From Nitzschia sp. DOCU1 (taxonomy: Eukaryota; Bacillariophyta; Bacillariophyceae; Bacillariales; Bacillariaceae): a DNA stretch of 64,000 nt. The stretch covers positions 1,302,001 to 1,366,000 of the forward strand of contig OX595993.1 in assembly GCA_951394045.1 (NCBI GenBank), written 5' to 3'. Under the pieces are notes generated by a model that searched no databases, was not told the origin of the DNA, and saw only the letters and a list, made by a program, of their open reading frames with translations. Numbering within the stretch: the stretch's first letter is position 1; each line of letters starts with the position of its first letter. A program made the position numbers and the translations under genes. Positions 49,851 through 59,084 of this stretch are shown one piece after another.

Positions 49851-52800
49851 ATGAATAAGATGGCTGCTCAGGACGTTTCCGGTTTGCCCGTGCGTCGGGA
49901 GGGCCGTCAACGGAATAATAGCTCAGCAGAATCATCATCGTCTACAACAGGCGGCAGCCTTCGTCACATGATTCTCAGTCAGCAATTTGAACAAGCTTCG
50001 CAAAGGGTGCAAAGCGCTCCTGACGAAGCGAAAGAATGGATAGTAGTGGACGAAGAATCTGGAAACGACATAACAGGACCTCCTGAAAGAAAGTGCGCTT
50101 ATTGCTCCCGGCATCTTCCACAAAGTTCTTTGGCGGCAACAACAACAGATCGGGCTTCTCAAAAACGTTTTCGCTTGTTGCGACGGAGGAAGGAAAAGGA
50201 TGGGCCATTGTCGCCGCCGCCGCCCCCAGTTCCAGAGAGTCGGCAACTTCCTCTCCATTTGGCTTGCACTCTGCTACCCACTTTAAAAGCATCATTTGCT
50301 TCAAACAACAACGACGGCGATAATGCTTCCGTCTTCGATCCGGCGTCGACGCCTTTGGAAGTGCTGATACGGGATTTGGTAAGGGCGTATCCGCGGGCAT
50401 GTGGGGAGAAAGATAGTGACGGGCGAATGGCCTTGCACGAAGCGGTGGCGTGGGGGGCCTCCCTCGTAACAATCTCTACAATTTTTATGGCGTACCCCGA
50501 AGCGCTGTATCTACGGGACTCTTCAGGACTACTGCCATTAGAACACAATTCATTTGTGGAACGGGACGACAGAGACCAAGTCGAGCAACGATTGAAGCGG
50601 GGCTATGAAGTTTGGGACGTTGCGCGGATGGAAGCTATGCTGCGATTTCAGCTAGATATTCCGAGTCGATCCGAAAAGGAACTTGCGGAATCAGCCGGTG
50701 CTCTAACCTATGAACTGGGTGAGTCGTCCACCCACTCGATCGGGTTGAATGGTCCAATAAACCCGGATGGAATCGTTTCGCACACTCGCAGACTCCTCAA
50801 AGACGTTTACGCGCGAAATAAGAAATTGGCAGAATCCTACTATGCCTTGTCGGTGGAAAAGGAGAAGCTCAAGCGCATGGTGACGGGAAAGGAGAATAGT
50901 CAACGCCTGCATGACTTGGAGGACGAAAACGTTGACTTGAAGCGACAGCTAATGCGACGAGAAATCGCGTTGCATGATTTGGGACTCGATGCGTCCGGAA
51001 ACAATTTATCGTTGGAGCAACCTTCCAAAGAACAGGCCCTATCCATGATGAGTATGGACCCGGAACCACCTACTGTCTTGACCAAATACCTGGAAACAAA
51101 AGTGGCGGAACTTGCGGAAGAAAATGATCAGCTGGAAACGCAAAACGAGGAAAACATGCTTCAAATTGAAGGAATGCAGAAACGCATTGAAAAATTGGAA
51201 GCCGCGAGGCATGAAGTGAAGGCATCTGCTGTGTCAGAAAAGGAGCAACTTCTTGCCAAGCGAGTCGCGGAGCTTGAGAAGCAACTGGCAGCGGCAGATG
51301 CAGAGAATGCCCTGTTGAAGGAAGCAGCCGCGGATTCTATCAAATTCAAGACAGAACTCAAAAACAATTATTCGCCTCCAAACAAGGGAGATACATTTCC
51401 GCCGACAACAAAACTTCCCAAGAAGAGTACCCACTCCTCGGAAGATCAACCGAGGGCGATCGATCGAACGTCGGCCCATGCGAACAGCGTTCCGAATCTG
51501 GAAACGGATGTCTACCGCAGCGCTCATAAGCATCCGAAATCGAGCCGTCGAATGTCACTAGGGGACCAGCTAAAGGAGATTGACCGACGCTCTGCACATG
51601 GGCTTGACCCTTTTGTGGATGAAGTGGAGAAATTGGACTTTGTACCGAATCTGGGAATGAAAAAATCGGACTCAATGCCTGCAAAAAGGCAAGAATCCTC
51701 TGCGTTTAGCAACGAAAAGATCTCTGAAGGAAGAAATAGTCAAGTTGCAGCTGAAGCGGAAAAGGTTCGACGGTTGGACGCTCATCCTAAAACGGCATTG
51801 CACGAAGTCGGTGAATCGTTCAAAAGCAATGGTGAGACGAGCCAAAGCTCTCGACTCTCCTCGACAAGCTGGGGTATGCTAAGCCTTGCCCAAAAGTCAC
51901 CACGAAAATCATCGGTGAAGAAGAAGTGGTCCGTACCCAGCCCGCTCGCGACGTTGCCCCAAGGCAATGATTCCAAGGACTCGTTTGACTCCTTCCATAC
52001 CGAAGCATTCCATGGCTCACTCCAAAGTTTGACAGATGGCAAGGCGTTGGAGACTGATAGCTTGGAAGACTTGTACAAGTCGGCCGCAGATATATTTAGC
52101 AAAGAAGACGATGCCAAAGAGGGGAAGAAAGTTTTTGACGGACACAAATCCATTGCTGTTTTCAACTTAAAAGAGTCCCGTAAGAAAAACCGCAAGAAAA
52201 AGCCACGCCGCAATTCTGATGGCGGCGCCTCCGCCGCCGTCCCTGTCAAAGATAAACGCGGCAAAAAATCGAAGAAGGAAGCAGGAACGCTTGTCGAGAC
52301 TGCGAGATTGCTTGCTGCAGAGGAAGAGATCATGGAGATAGTAAAGAATACGGAGGAACAACTTCACAGGAACCTCTCTGACGATTTGGTTTCTGCCTTG
52401 CGCGAGGCTTCATTGAAAAGAGTTTTGTCTGGCCCGAAGCAGAAGAAGGGACAAGGTAGCGATAGCCTTCATCCTATCGCGGAAGCTATCATCGAGTACA
52501 AGCTCATCGACGAGGCGGAAAAGAAGTACGGGAAAACGATATCGTCTGACGTTGTCTTTTCACTTCGAGCTGCTGCTATTTCATGCGTCGAGACCTCTCG
52601 GCAGGAGATCGAGGCAATGGAACTCACGAAACGACGATTGGAAAAGGAATTGCTGGACGCACTGATCGAGACATCCGAACGGCAGCTCCACAAGTCCCTA
52701 CCGTTCGATGTTGCAGCCGCCTTGAGGGGGGCGGGAGAATCGTTTCATGATTCTCTAATTCAGGAAGACTTTGATGAAGATGGGCATCTTGTTTCAATGC

Positions 52801-55800
52801 GATTGGACTTCAAGGAGTTAGACCGTTTGTTTGAAAGGGCCCAAGGTGCGCTGGGCAGACCGTTTACCGAGGAGTTAATTGTTGCGTTACGTCGAGCTTC
52901 CTTTGTCCTCCAATCAAGGCTCGAGGGTACTGACTTCACTGCCGCTCAAGAAGCCAGCGATAGGGCAAAGCGTACTATACTGGATGGCGAGACCGGACCG
53001 GATCAACCACCTGGCTCAGAAGATGCGCCATCCAATCATTTGGAAGGGAATCAGCCTAGTACACCCACGCGCACAGAGCATCCAATGTTTGCCTCAGTAC
53101 CGGTGAAACCTGGTGATATTCTGGATAGCCCCAGTGTTGCAGAAAGCCGGACAGATATGTCACTGCAGATCGGGACCCTCTTCCCAGCACTGGAATTGGA
53201 CAAAAGGCGCGTCGGAGACGGCAAGAGCCACGGCGATCATCCCAGTCTCACCAGTACGATGGTTCCTCCTGGCCCAGTGCCAGTTGGACACCGAAGTCGT
53301 AGAGGTTCGAAGGGCGACGGTGTGGAAAATTCGGGAATCATGAAGCAAGCATCACATTCTCCATCGGACAGTCCCTCGAACAGAGGGAAAAACATAAACG
53401 ACGAGGCTCTTTTGGCTAGCACAAGGAGCCATTCTTCGGAAGGCAACAAAGAGTTTGGTGTGCTCAGTCAGAGCGCCTCGGTGGGCAGTAAGAGAAATAA
53501 CGAAACCAGCGCTGAGAATGGTGTCGAAAAGGGATCAGCAGCGAATGATGGCTCTTGGCGGACAAATGATGACCCGGAGCACTCTCAAGACATATTGCTG
53601 CCGCTGAATGATAAGATCAGAGAAGTGGGGCCGATGTTGCCCGGCGAAAAGATACTGCCAGAATCGCGGGAATTAGAGAGCATAGTGAAGGCGGCAAAAG
53701 ATGTGCTTGGCCGTAATATATCTCCTGAGTTGTTGGACGCATTGAGATTGTTATCGCTTGCATCGGCTGCTTCGCACACCAGTGGTAGCGAATTCAGTTC
53801 ACGCAAGTTGAGCCGAGGTTCAAGGAGCACTTCTGATGATGACTTTGACAAGAGCACTGACATGTCGAGGCAAAGTGAGATGTCGTTGAATCTATCAGCA
53901 GTTTTCAACCCTCATAGTACCAGCGAGCTGGAAAAAAAGTTAAAAAATCTCGACAAGTCCAAGGATGGACAAGTCCCTCGCCTTCGAGGACAGAAGAAAA
54001 ATGTTGCTTCACTGTCGCGAAACTCGAGCACTGAACCATCGGAAGGACCAAAGCCCAGCCTCTTCACTCCGCCTTTGGACAATAATCCTTCTAAACGCCG
54101 TGGACGTTCACCTTCTCGGAATGTGCGGAAATCGAAAAGTGGTGATATTGATCTTCTGGCTGCAACGATTAAGGTGGCTCCTCTTTCAAGAAGGGCAAAG
54201 AGTGTCGAAGACCCTGACGGAAGACGCGTGCGGCCAGCACGGGGCCGTCTATGTGCCACAGCTTCAGGGGAATCGCTCGTCCAAATGGTCGAGCGATCGG
54301 GTACTGATGACCTCGATCAACTTTACAAGCGCGCTGTTAAAAAGGTCGAGGGCGATACTTCGTTGTTGGCTTCGACGTATCATATGCAAGAGAAGAAAGG
54401 AACCGAAGCGTTTGAAGCTATCTTTTCTGACACTGAAGAGACGTATGGAATCGAAATTCCTTCCGACATTGTGGAAGCACTCCAGAACGCAGTTACGGAA
54501 GCGTTCGAAGACTCGGAAGATGTTCCATTCATCTTCATCGTGAGGTCGCTCCATGACGATGGCATCATTGCGGAAGCTGAACGTCTGGTAGGCAGAGCTA
54601 TACCATCGGATCTTCTTGGGGCTATTCGCTCGACTTCTTTGCCTGCCGGTGTATCTGTTGAAACTCTTCGTCCGCTTGAAGAATCATCATCGGTGATTGC
54701 GACGAAGAAATACAACAGCTCTGTCGGATCGATGGCCTTTTCGCTCACTATGTCTGATGCATCTTCGAGGCGCTCGTACACAAACTCGACTCGCTCTGCG
54801 TTTCTTCGGGGTTCGACGTCAAACCGTGGGTCGTCTGTTGGGGCTCAAGTTTTGTCACTGGCTGAGAGTTCACAGGATGCTACCAGCAGAAGCGGGGCTT
54901 CGCTCTCAAGCCATTTTGCTCCTGGGGAGCCACTTCGGAGTCTCTCTGAAGGTGACAAATCCAGTGATGAACTGGAACCTTCGTCGACCCATTCTGAAAA
55001 TAGTTGGTCCAAGTTGAGCCTGTCGAAATCTCCAGCCGTCACAAATCGGAAACGGAAAACTACCAAGAAACACAGAAAAGGAACGAAAGATGCCATGTTC
55101 GAGCGGGCACAAAAGCGCAAAGATAGGGTGTCGCAATTCATGAACAGTCTTGCTGACCTTGGAGGCCCAACTGATGACTTGAAAGACCTATTCAAGCAAG
55201 CGAAGGCGACGTTGGAGGACTCGCCGGCGAGCGGCGAATTGCGAAAGCATGTCGACGAAAGGCGCCCGGCCAAAGGGCATCAAGGTCATTCGATTGAAAA
55301 GCTGCAAGCGGTCATGGAGGGGGAAGATAGCTATGGCTCGATCAATTCAATGCGTGACGCGAGCGACGACGCGGAAGAATCGGTAATTTTGAATCCCGAT
55401 GGATCGGAATCTTGCATCGCAACTTCGCCGCAAGAAGCTGAATTGGACATGCTATTAGCCAGATTCAGAGAAATGGCTGGTAGGCCACTCCCTCTTGAAA
55501 TCGACATGGCCCTTCGAAAAGCGTCGCGCTCGATGGATGAATCATTGGATTTAGTCGCGCCACTAAATGTTCTCGCAGATCAGCAGCAGTTCGGTAAGCA
55601 CCTGACAAACGAGAAACTCGACTTCATCTACGGGGAGGCCGAGATTTTCCTAGGAAGAGATATAGATGCGGGGATTCTGGCGACCCTAGTAGGTGCTGCG
55701 AAGGACCTTCTTTTGCACGAACAAAAATTAAGTGCCAGCTTCGCTTCGATACTTTCCACGGAGGATGCAGCTGCAATCAAGCGGCCTATCAAGAAGAACT

Positions 55801-58800
55801 CGACAGATTCTTTGATCGGAGTTGTCGAGGGCGACGAAGATGACCTCGGCGCGCTTTACAAAAAGGCAGCCTATGCCCAAGGCCCGCGTACTTCACCGCC
55901 ATCCCCTTCAAGAAAGCAACGTGATTTTATTGTCCCGGGCTTTGGCACTCCGTTGAAGAGGCCGAGTGCAAGTGCCAGAATGGAGGAAGCGTGGTTGCAT
56001 AACCGGGCACCGGATAAGTCACCACCCAGACCAACATATCCCTCCCAGCCGTCCCGCCCAGCCAGCCAAATCGCCGTTGAAAACAATGAAAGTATTGACC
56101 TGACAGAAAGTGGAAGATTCCTATACGCGATATCTCCAATGACCGAGGCGTCGCACTACACCAACGCTAGTAACATGATCAACTCTGGAAACATGATGGA
56201 CTTGATCGACAACGCGCGAGACAGTCTCGCTCGGAAATTGAGCAAAGTTCCAAAACTTGACGACTCTGATGATCAGCTTGATTACGAGGAGGACATGTTT
56301 GAACCGTCTCAAAGCACCGAGGAAGCGTCTGAGGCCTCTGCAAGCTTAAGAGGCGGAGAACACATGCTTCAAAATTCGCATTCTGGAACTGCATTTTCTT
56401 CGCATTCGCGTACGTCCCTCGAGTTGGACGCCATTATTTCGCAGGCACAAGCAGAATACGGAATGGAATTGCCTTCAGAGCTTGTGGAAGCGTTGAAAAC
56501 AGCTTCCGCTGGCACTCTCGACGATTTTGAGTCCATGACGGGGTCGCATGTGTCCTCACTGATCATGAAACACATATCTACCGATGACGATAAGTCGTCG
56601 GATGATTCACTGCGCGATCTGATGGTGGGCGTTCGCGCGAATCTCCCTACTAATTCTGAAGGCGAGGTCACCGGGTCCGTGGAAAGACGATCGCAGGTTG
56701 AGGACTTTGTTGAATCCTTGATCAAGGGCGCGGAAGCCGATCTTTCACAAAAGCTTCCTCGGGAAGTGGTCAAGGTGCTGTGGGAATCTATTTGTGTCGC
56801 ATGCAACGAGAAGAACCGAGCGGAACTATCTGCCAAAGATATGTCATTGGTTTTGAAAAAGTTGCCGCCGGACATACTACGTGTTTTATCGCCCGATCTC
56901 ATAGGCGCCCTACAGCGAAGGTCCCAGGATCTAATGGAGTCAAATCATGCAAGCGGATACTTTAGCGCCGCCAGCAGCAGTAGCTCCAGCGACAGTGAAG
57001 TCCGCTCGCTACGAGTGGACGAAATCGCAGATCGAAGCACAGATGCGAAGAAAGAGCCAAAAGAAGTCAGCGAGGTGCCGACGAAGGAGTTTGCCCACAA
57101 GCCAATGTTTGATTCAAAACGAAGAGAAATGCCATCCGCTTCTGAACACTCAGAATTGGCTGGTATCCGCTTCTCGACATCGTCCGCCCTGGAGTATTCC
57201 ACAGACCTGGACTATTCTCAGTCGACTTTCAATTCAATGCCGTTCAGCTCTTCCCATGGCCCCAACAAGATGATACCCCGGCACAGTCAGGCATCGAGTA
57301 TAGTGCCCTTGAACGAAGAAAATTTGGGTGTTATTGATGAAAATGAGAAGCTGCCCGGAGTCGATGATTTTCTTGCAGAACTTGAAAAAGAGTACGGCCA
57401 ACCTCTCCCGGACGATTTGCTGATTGCTTTGAAGCAAATGTCAGTTGCATCGGGGCTTACATTGGACCCGGCTTTTGTGGATAGCAAAGTGTTCGAAACC
57501 GATGGACTTGGTGTGAATCTGTCGCCGGACGTTGTTGGAGCCCTTAAACGAGCAGCCTCAAAGACTATTTCCAAGTCACTCTCACAGGTCAGGCAGAACT
57601 CGACTATTTCAGCGCTGTCTGTCTTCTCAACGATGTCTTCTGCTACCAGCCTCCACACAAGTTCCTCAGACTGGACGACTGAACACGAAACAAAAGAAAG
57701 CAGCGACGATTCTGTCACAATTCATAGCTTTGCATCCGAGGGCGGGGCTGAGCATGATGTCAGATCACCGCCCCCTCCTCCCCCGCCTCCTCCCCCACCA
57801 CCTGTTGATATCTCGTCTTCGACCTCTGGAAATACGAGTGCTGTGTCTAGCAAGCCCACGAAGAGGACACTGGGCCAGAGTCTTTTGAGGGAGGTCAAGC
57901 AGATCTATGACCGCAAAATACCACTTGAGCTGGTATACGTACTCAGTAGAAGCCAGACTTTATCTAATGCGATGAACACTGATGAAGAAATAAGGATCAT
58001 AGAGGAAGAATGCGAAGATATGAGTGGTAAGCAACTTCCAGCTGACCTGGTCCTTGCCCTCCGAGAGGCCTCGGTGATTGTGCGAGCACCCCCGGCAACT
58101 TCAAAATCAAAAAGGTCCAAATTCAGTAGGCAAGGCTCAGAGTCGCATAGATCGACATCGAGGTCGTCGGGAATGCCCAGCATCATGGAGTGGGCAGCAA
58201 GTACAATCGACGGTCCTGATATGGAGAAGGATGAGATCGCAAATCCCAAGATTGAGGTCGATCGAGTTCCTTCCTCATTCGGCCCGCTCTCGATTCCAGC
58301 CGAGATCGCAGCCGAGGAGCGATCCAATATGGACATTTCGACGTTAAAAGACAGCAATCATACTGACGGAACATCTGTCAAGCCTGCGAAACCGAGCAAG
58401 CGCAACGAGGTCCACGATGTGGCCCCAGTCGACCCCTCCTCCCACCGCCCGGTGAATCGGAAGAGTTCCATCGAGTCCATCCCGGAGTACGAGTACAGTG
58501 AACACAGCATCGGCATTGATGGGCTCTTCAACTCTTCGTTGAATACGTTCACCAAGCCTAGAAGCGCCAATGGGAACTCGGGATTGTCTTCCTCGTCGCT
58601 GAGTCCAGGAAAGAGCCCCGGATTCAACGCGAGTGCAGCAACCCTGTTGGTGTCCAATATTCAGGATTTCCAAGGCGTAAAGAGCCGAATCCGGCCGCCT
58701 CCTTTTGAAGCAATCCAAGACAATGAAGATTCAGGCGAGAACTACGACGACCGCATATCCCCCTTGCGTTCTGCCTCATATGTTAGCAGAGACTCGGTCA

Positions 58801-59000
58801 CTTCCACGGGTTCCTCGACCTCCACCGAGATCACCGCGAACAATACTTACACAGTTTCGGCCATGGATGATGGTTCTCGGGCATCCACCTTACCTTCCCG
58901 CCGATTGCCGATCGGAGTGAACCCAGTACCGCCGCTCGAAGGGGTGGAAACTGATGATTTGAGCGCCATTTTCAAAGAAGCTGCGAAGCGTTTCAGTTGA
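49851..59000 (+). CDS. giant ankyrin/coiled-coil protein with about 16 degenerate helical repeats, unknown function
   Basis: ATG at 49851 opens an uninterrupted frame of 3049 residues. Residues about 125-230 hold two or three ankyrin-like units (LPLHLACTLL, RMALHEAVAWGASL, GLLPLEHN). Residues about 315-500 form a coiled coil (LAEENDQLETQNEENMLQIE). The remaining 2500 residues are Ser/Asp/Glu/Lys-rich linkers carrying about 16 copies of a helix-turn-helix-like unit with consensus hhxxAExxhGRxLPxDLhxALRxAS (h hydrophobic). A second motif, D-D-L-x-x-L-Y/F-K-x-A, occurs at about 52060, 54308, 55173 and 55841 and ends the protein as DDLSAIFKEAAKRFS. A Pro12 tract lies near 57770. Codon use stays even throughout, so it is coding. 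No catalytic domain, signal peptide or membrane span was seen. A scaffold role is inferred. Confidence 0.85.
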   Translation: MNKMAAQDVSGLPVRREGRQRNNSSAESSSSTTGGSLRHMILSQQFEQASQRVQSAPDEAKEWIVVDEESGNDITGPPERKCAYCSRHLPQSSLAATTTDRASQKRFRLLRRRKEKDGPLSPPPPPVPESRQLPLHLACTLLPTLKASFASNNNDGDNASVFDPASTPLEVLIRDLVRAYPRACGEKDSDGRMALHEAVAWGASLVTISTIFMAYPEALYLRDSSGLLPLEHNSFVERDDRDQVEQRLKRGYEVWDVARMEAMLRFQLDIPSRSEKELAESAGALTYELGESSTHSIGLNGPINPDGIVSHTRRLLKDVYARNKKLAESYYALSVEKEKLKRMVTGKENSQRLHDLEDENVDLKRQLMRREIALHDLGLDASGNNLSLEQPSKEQALSMMSMDPEPPTVLTKYLETKVAELAEENDQLETQNEENMLQIEGMQKRIEKLEAARHEVKASAVSEKEQLLAKRVAELEKQLAAADAENALLKEAAADSIKFKTELKNNYSPPNKGDTFPPTTKLPKKSTHSSEDQPRAIDRTSAHANSVPNLETDVYRSAHKHPKSSRRMSLGDQLKEIDRRSAHGLDPFVDEVEKLDFVPNLGMKKSDSMPAKRQESSAFSNEKISEGRNSQVAAEAEKVRRLDAHPKTALHEVGESFKSNGETSQSSRLSSTSWGMLSLAQKSPRKSSVKKKWSVPSPLATLPQGNDSKDSFDSFHTEAFHGSLQSLTDGKALETDSLEDLYKSAADIFSKEDDAKEGKKVFDGHKSIAVFNLKESRKKNRKKKPRRNSDGGASAAVPVKDKRGKKSKKEAGTLVETARLLAAEEEIMEIVKNTEEQLHRNLSDDLVSALREASLKRVLSGPKQKKGQGSDSLHPIAEAIIEYKLIDEAEKKYGKTISSDVVFSLRAAAISCVETSRQEIEAMELTKRRLEKELLDALIETSERQLHKSLPFDVAAALRGAGESFHDSLIQEDFDEDGHLVSMRLDFKELDRLFERAQGALGRPFTEELIVALRRASFVLQSRLEGTDFTAAQEASDRAKRTILDGETGPDQPPGSEDAPSNHLEGNQPSTPTRTEHPMFASVPVKPGDILDSPSVAESRTDMSLQIGTLFPALELDKRRVGDGKSHGDHPSLTSTMVPPGPVPVGHRSRRGSKGDGVENSGIMKQASHSPSDSPSNRGKNINDEALLASTRSHSSEGNKEFGVLSQSASVGSKRNNETSAENGVEKGSAANDGSWRTNDDPEHSQDILLPLNDKIREVGPMLPGEKILPESRELESIVKAAKDVLGRNISPELLDALRLLSLASAASHTSGSEFSSRKLSRGSRSTSDDDFDKSTDMSRQSEMSLNLSAVFNPHSTSELEKKLKNLDKSKDGQVPRLRGQKKNVASLSRNSSTEPSEGPKPSLFTPPLDNNPSKRRGRSPSRNVRKSKSGDIDLLAATIKVAPLSRRAKSVEDPDGRRVRPARGRLCATASGESLVQMVERSGTDDLDQLYKRAVKKVEGDTSLLASTYHMQEKKGTEAFEAIFSDTEETYGIEIPSDIVEALQNAVTEAFEDSEDVPFIFIVRSLHDDGIIAEAERLVGRAIPSDLLGAIRSTSLPAGVSVETLRPLEESSSVIATKKYNSSVGSMAFSLTMSDASSRRSYTNSTRSAFLRGSTSNRGSSVGAQVLSLAESSQDATSRSGASLSSHFAPGEPLRSLSEGDKSSDELEPSSTHSENSWSKLSLSKSPAVTNRKRKTTKKHRKGTKDAMFERAQKRKDRVSQFMNSLADLGGPTDDLKDLFKQAKATLEDSPASGELRKHVDERRPAKGHQGHSIEKLQAVMEGEDSYGSINSMRDASDDAEESVILNPDGSESCIATSPQEAELDMLLARFREMAGRPLPLEIDMALRKASRSMDESLDLVAPLNVLADQQQFGKHLTNEKLDFIYGEAEIFLGRDIDAGILATLVGAAKDLLLHEQKLSASFASILSTEDAAAIKRPIKKNSTDSLIGVVEGDEDDLGALYKKAAYAQGPRTSPPSPSRKQRDFIVPGFGTPLKRPSASARMEEAWLHNRAPDKSPPRPTYPSQPSRPASQIAVENNESIDLTESGRFLYAISPMTEASHYTNASNMINSGNMMDLIDNARDSLARKLSKVPKLDDSDDQLDYEEDMFEPSQSTEEASEASASLRGGEHMLQNSHSGTAFSSHSRTSLELDAIISQAQAEYGMELPSELVEALKTASAGTLDDFESMTGSHVSSLIMKHISTDDDKSSDDSLRDLMVGVRANLPTNSEGEVTGSVERRSQVEDFVESLIKGAEADLSQKLPREVVKVLWESICVACNEKNRAELSAKDMSLVLKKLPPDILRVLSPDLIGALQRRSQDLMESNHASGYFSAASSSSSSDSEVRSLRVDEIADRSTDAKKEPKEVSEVPTKEFAHKPMFDSKRREMPSASEHSELAGIRFSTSSALEYSTDLDYSQSTFNSMPFSSSHGPNKMIPRHSQASSIVPLNEENLGVIDENEKLPGVDDFLAELEKEYGQPLPDDLLIALKQMSVASGLTLDPAFVDSKVFETDGLGVNLSPDVVGALKRAASKTISKSLSQVRQNSTISALSVFSTMSSATSLHTSSSDWTTEHETKESSDDSVTIHSFASEGGAEHDVRSPPPPPPPPPPPPVDISSSTSGNTSAVSSKPTKRTLGQSLLREVKQIYDRKIPLELVYVLSRSQTLSNAMNTDEEIRIIEEECEDMSGKQLPADLVLALREASVIVRAPPATSKSKRSKFSRQGSESHRSTSRSSGMPSIMEWAASTIDGPDMEKDEIANPKIEVDRVPSSFGPLSIPAEIAAEERSNMDISTLKDSNHTDGTSVKPAKPSKRNEVHDVAPVDPSSHRPVNRKSSIESIPEYEYSEHSIGIDGLFNSSLNTFTKPRSANGNSGLSSSSLSPGKSPGFNASAATLLVSNIQDFQGVKSRIRPPPFEAIQDNEDSGENYDDRISPLRSASYVSRDSVTSTGSSTSTEITANNTYTVSAMDDGSRASTLPSRRLPIGVNPVPPLEGVETDDLSAIFKEAAKRFS
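52336..58075 (+). repeat. array of about 16 dispersed coding repeats, consensus hGRxLPxDLhxALRxAS
   Basis: Copies read at about 52336 (LHRNLSDDLVSALREAS), 52497, 52658, 52815 (GRPFTEELIVALRRAS), 53670, 54411, 54561 (GRAIPSDLLGAIRSTS), 55442 (GRPLPLEIDMALRKAS), 55617, 56421 (GMELPSELVEALKTAS), 56696, 56848, 57360 (GQPLPDDLLIALKQMS), 57505, 57883 and 57991 (GKQLPADLVLALREAS). They are degenerate at DNA level, so the amplification is old. Spacing varies from under 40 to about 270 residues. Confidence 0.85.
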
Positions 59001-59084
59001 AAGAAAACAGAAGTAGTCCCATTGCTCAAGTTCTAAGTTGAATATGAGAGTGCTAGTAGTAGAAGTTGCAAATAGACTATTGCT

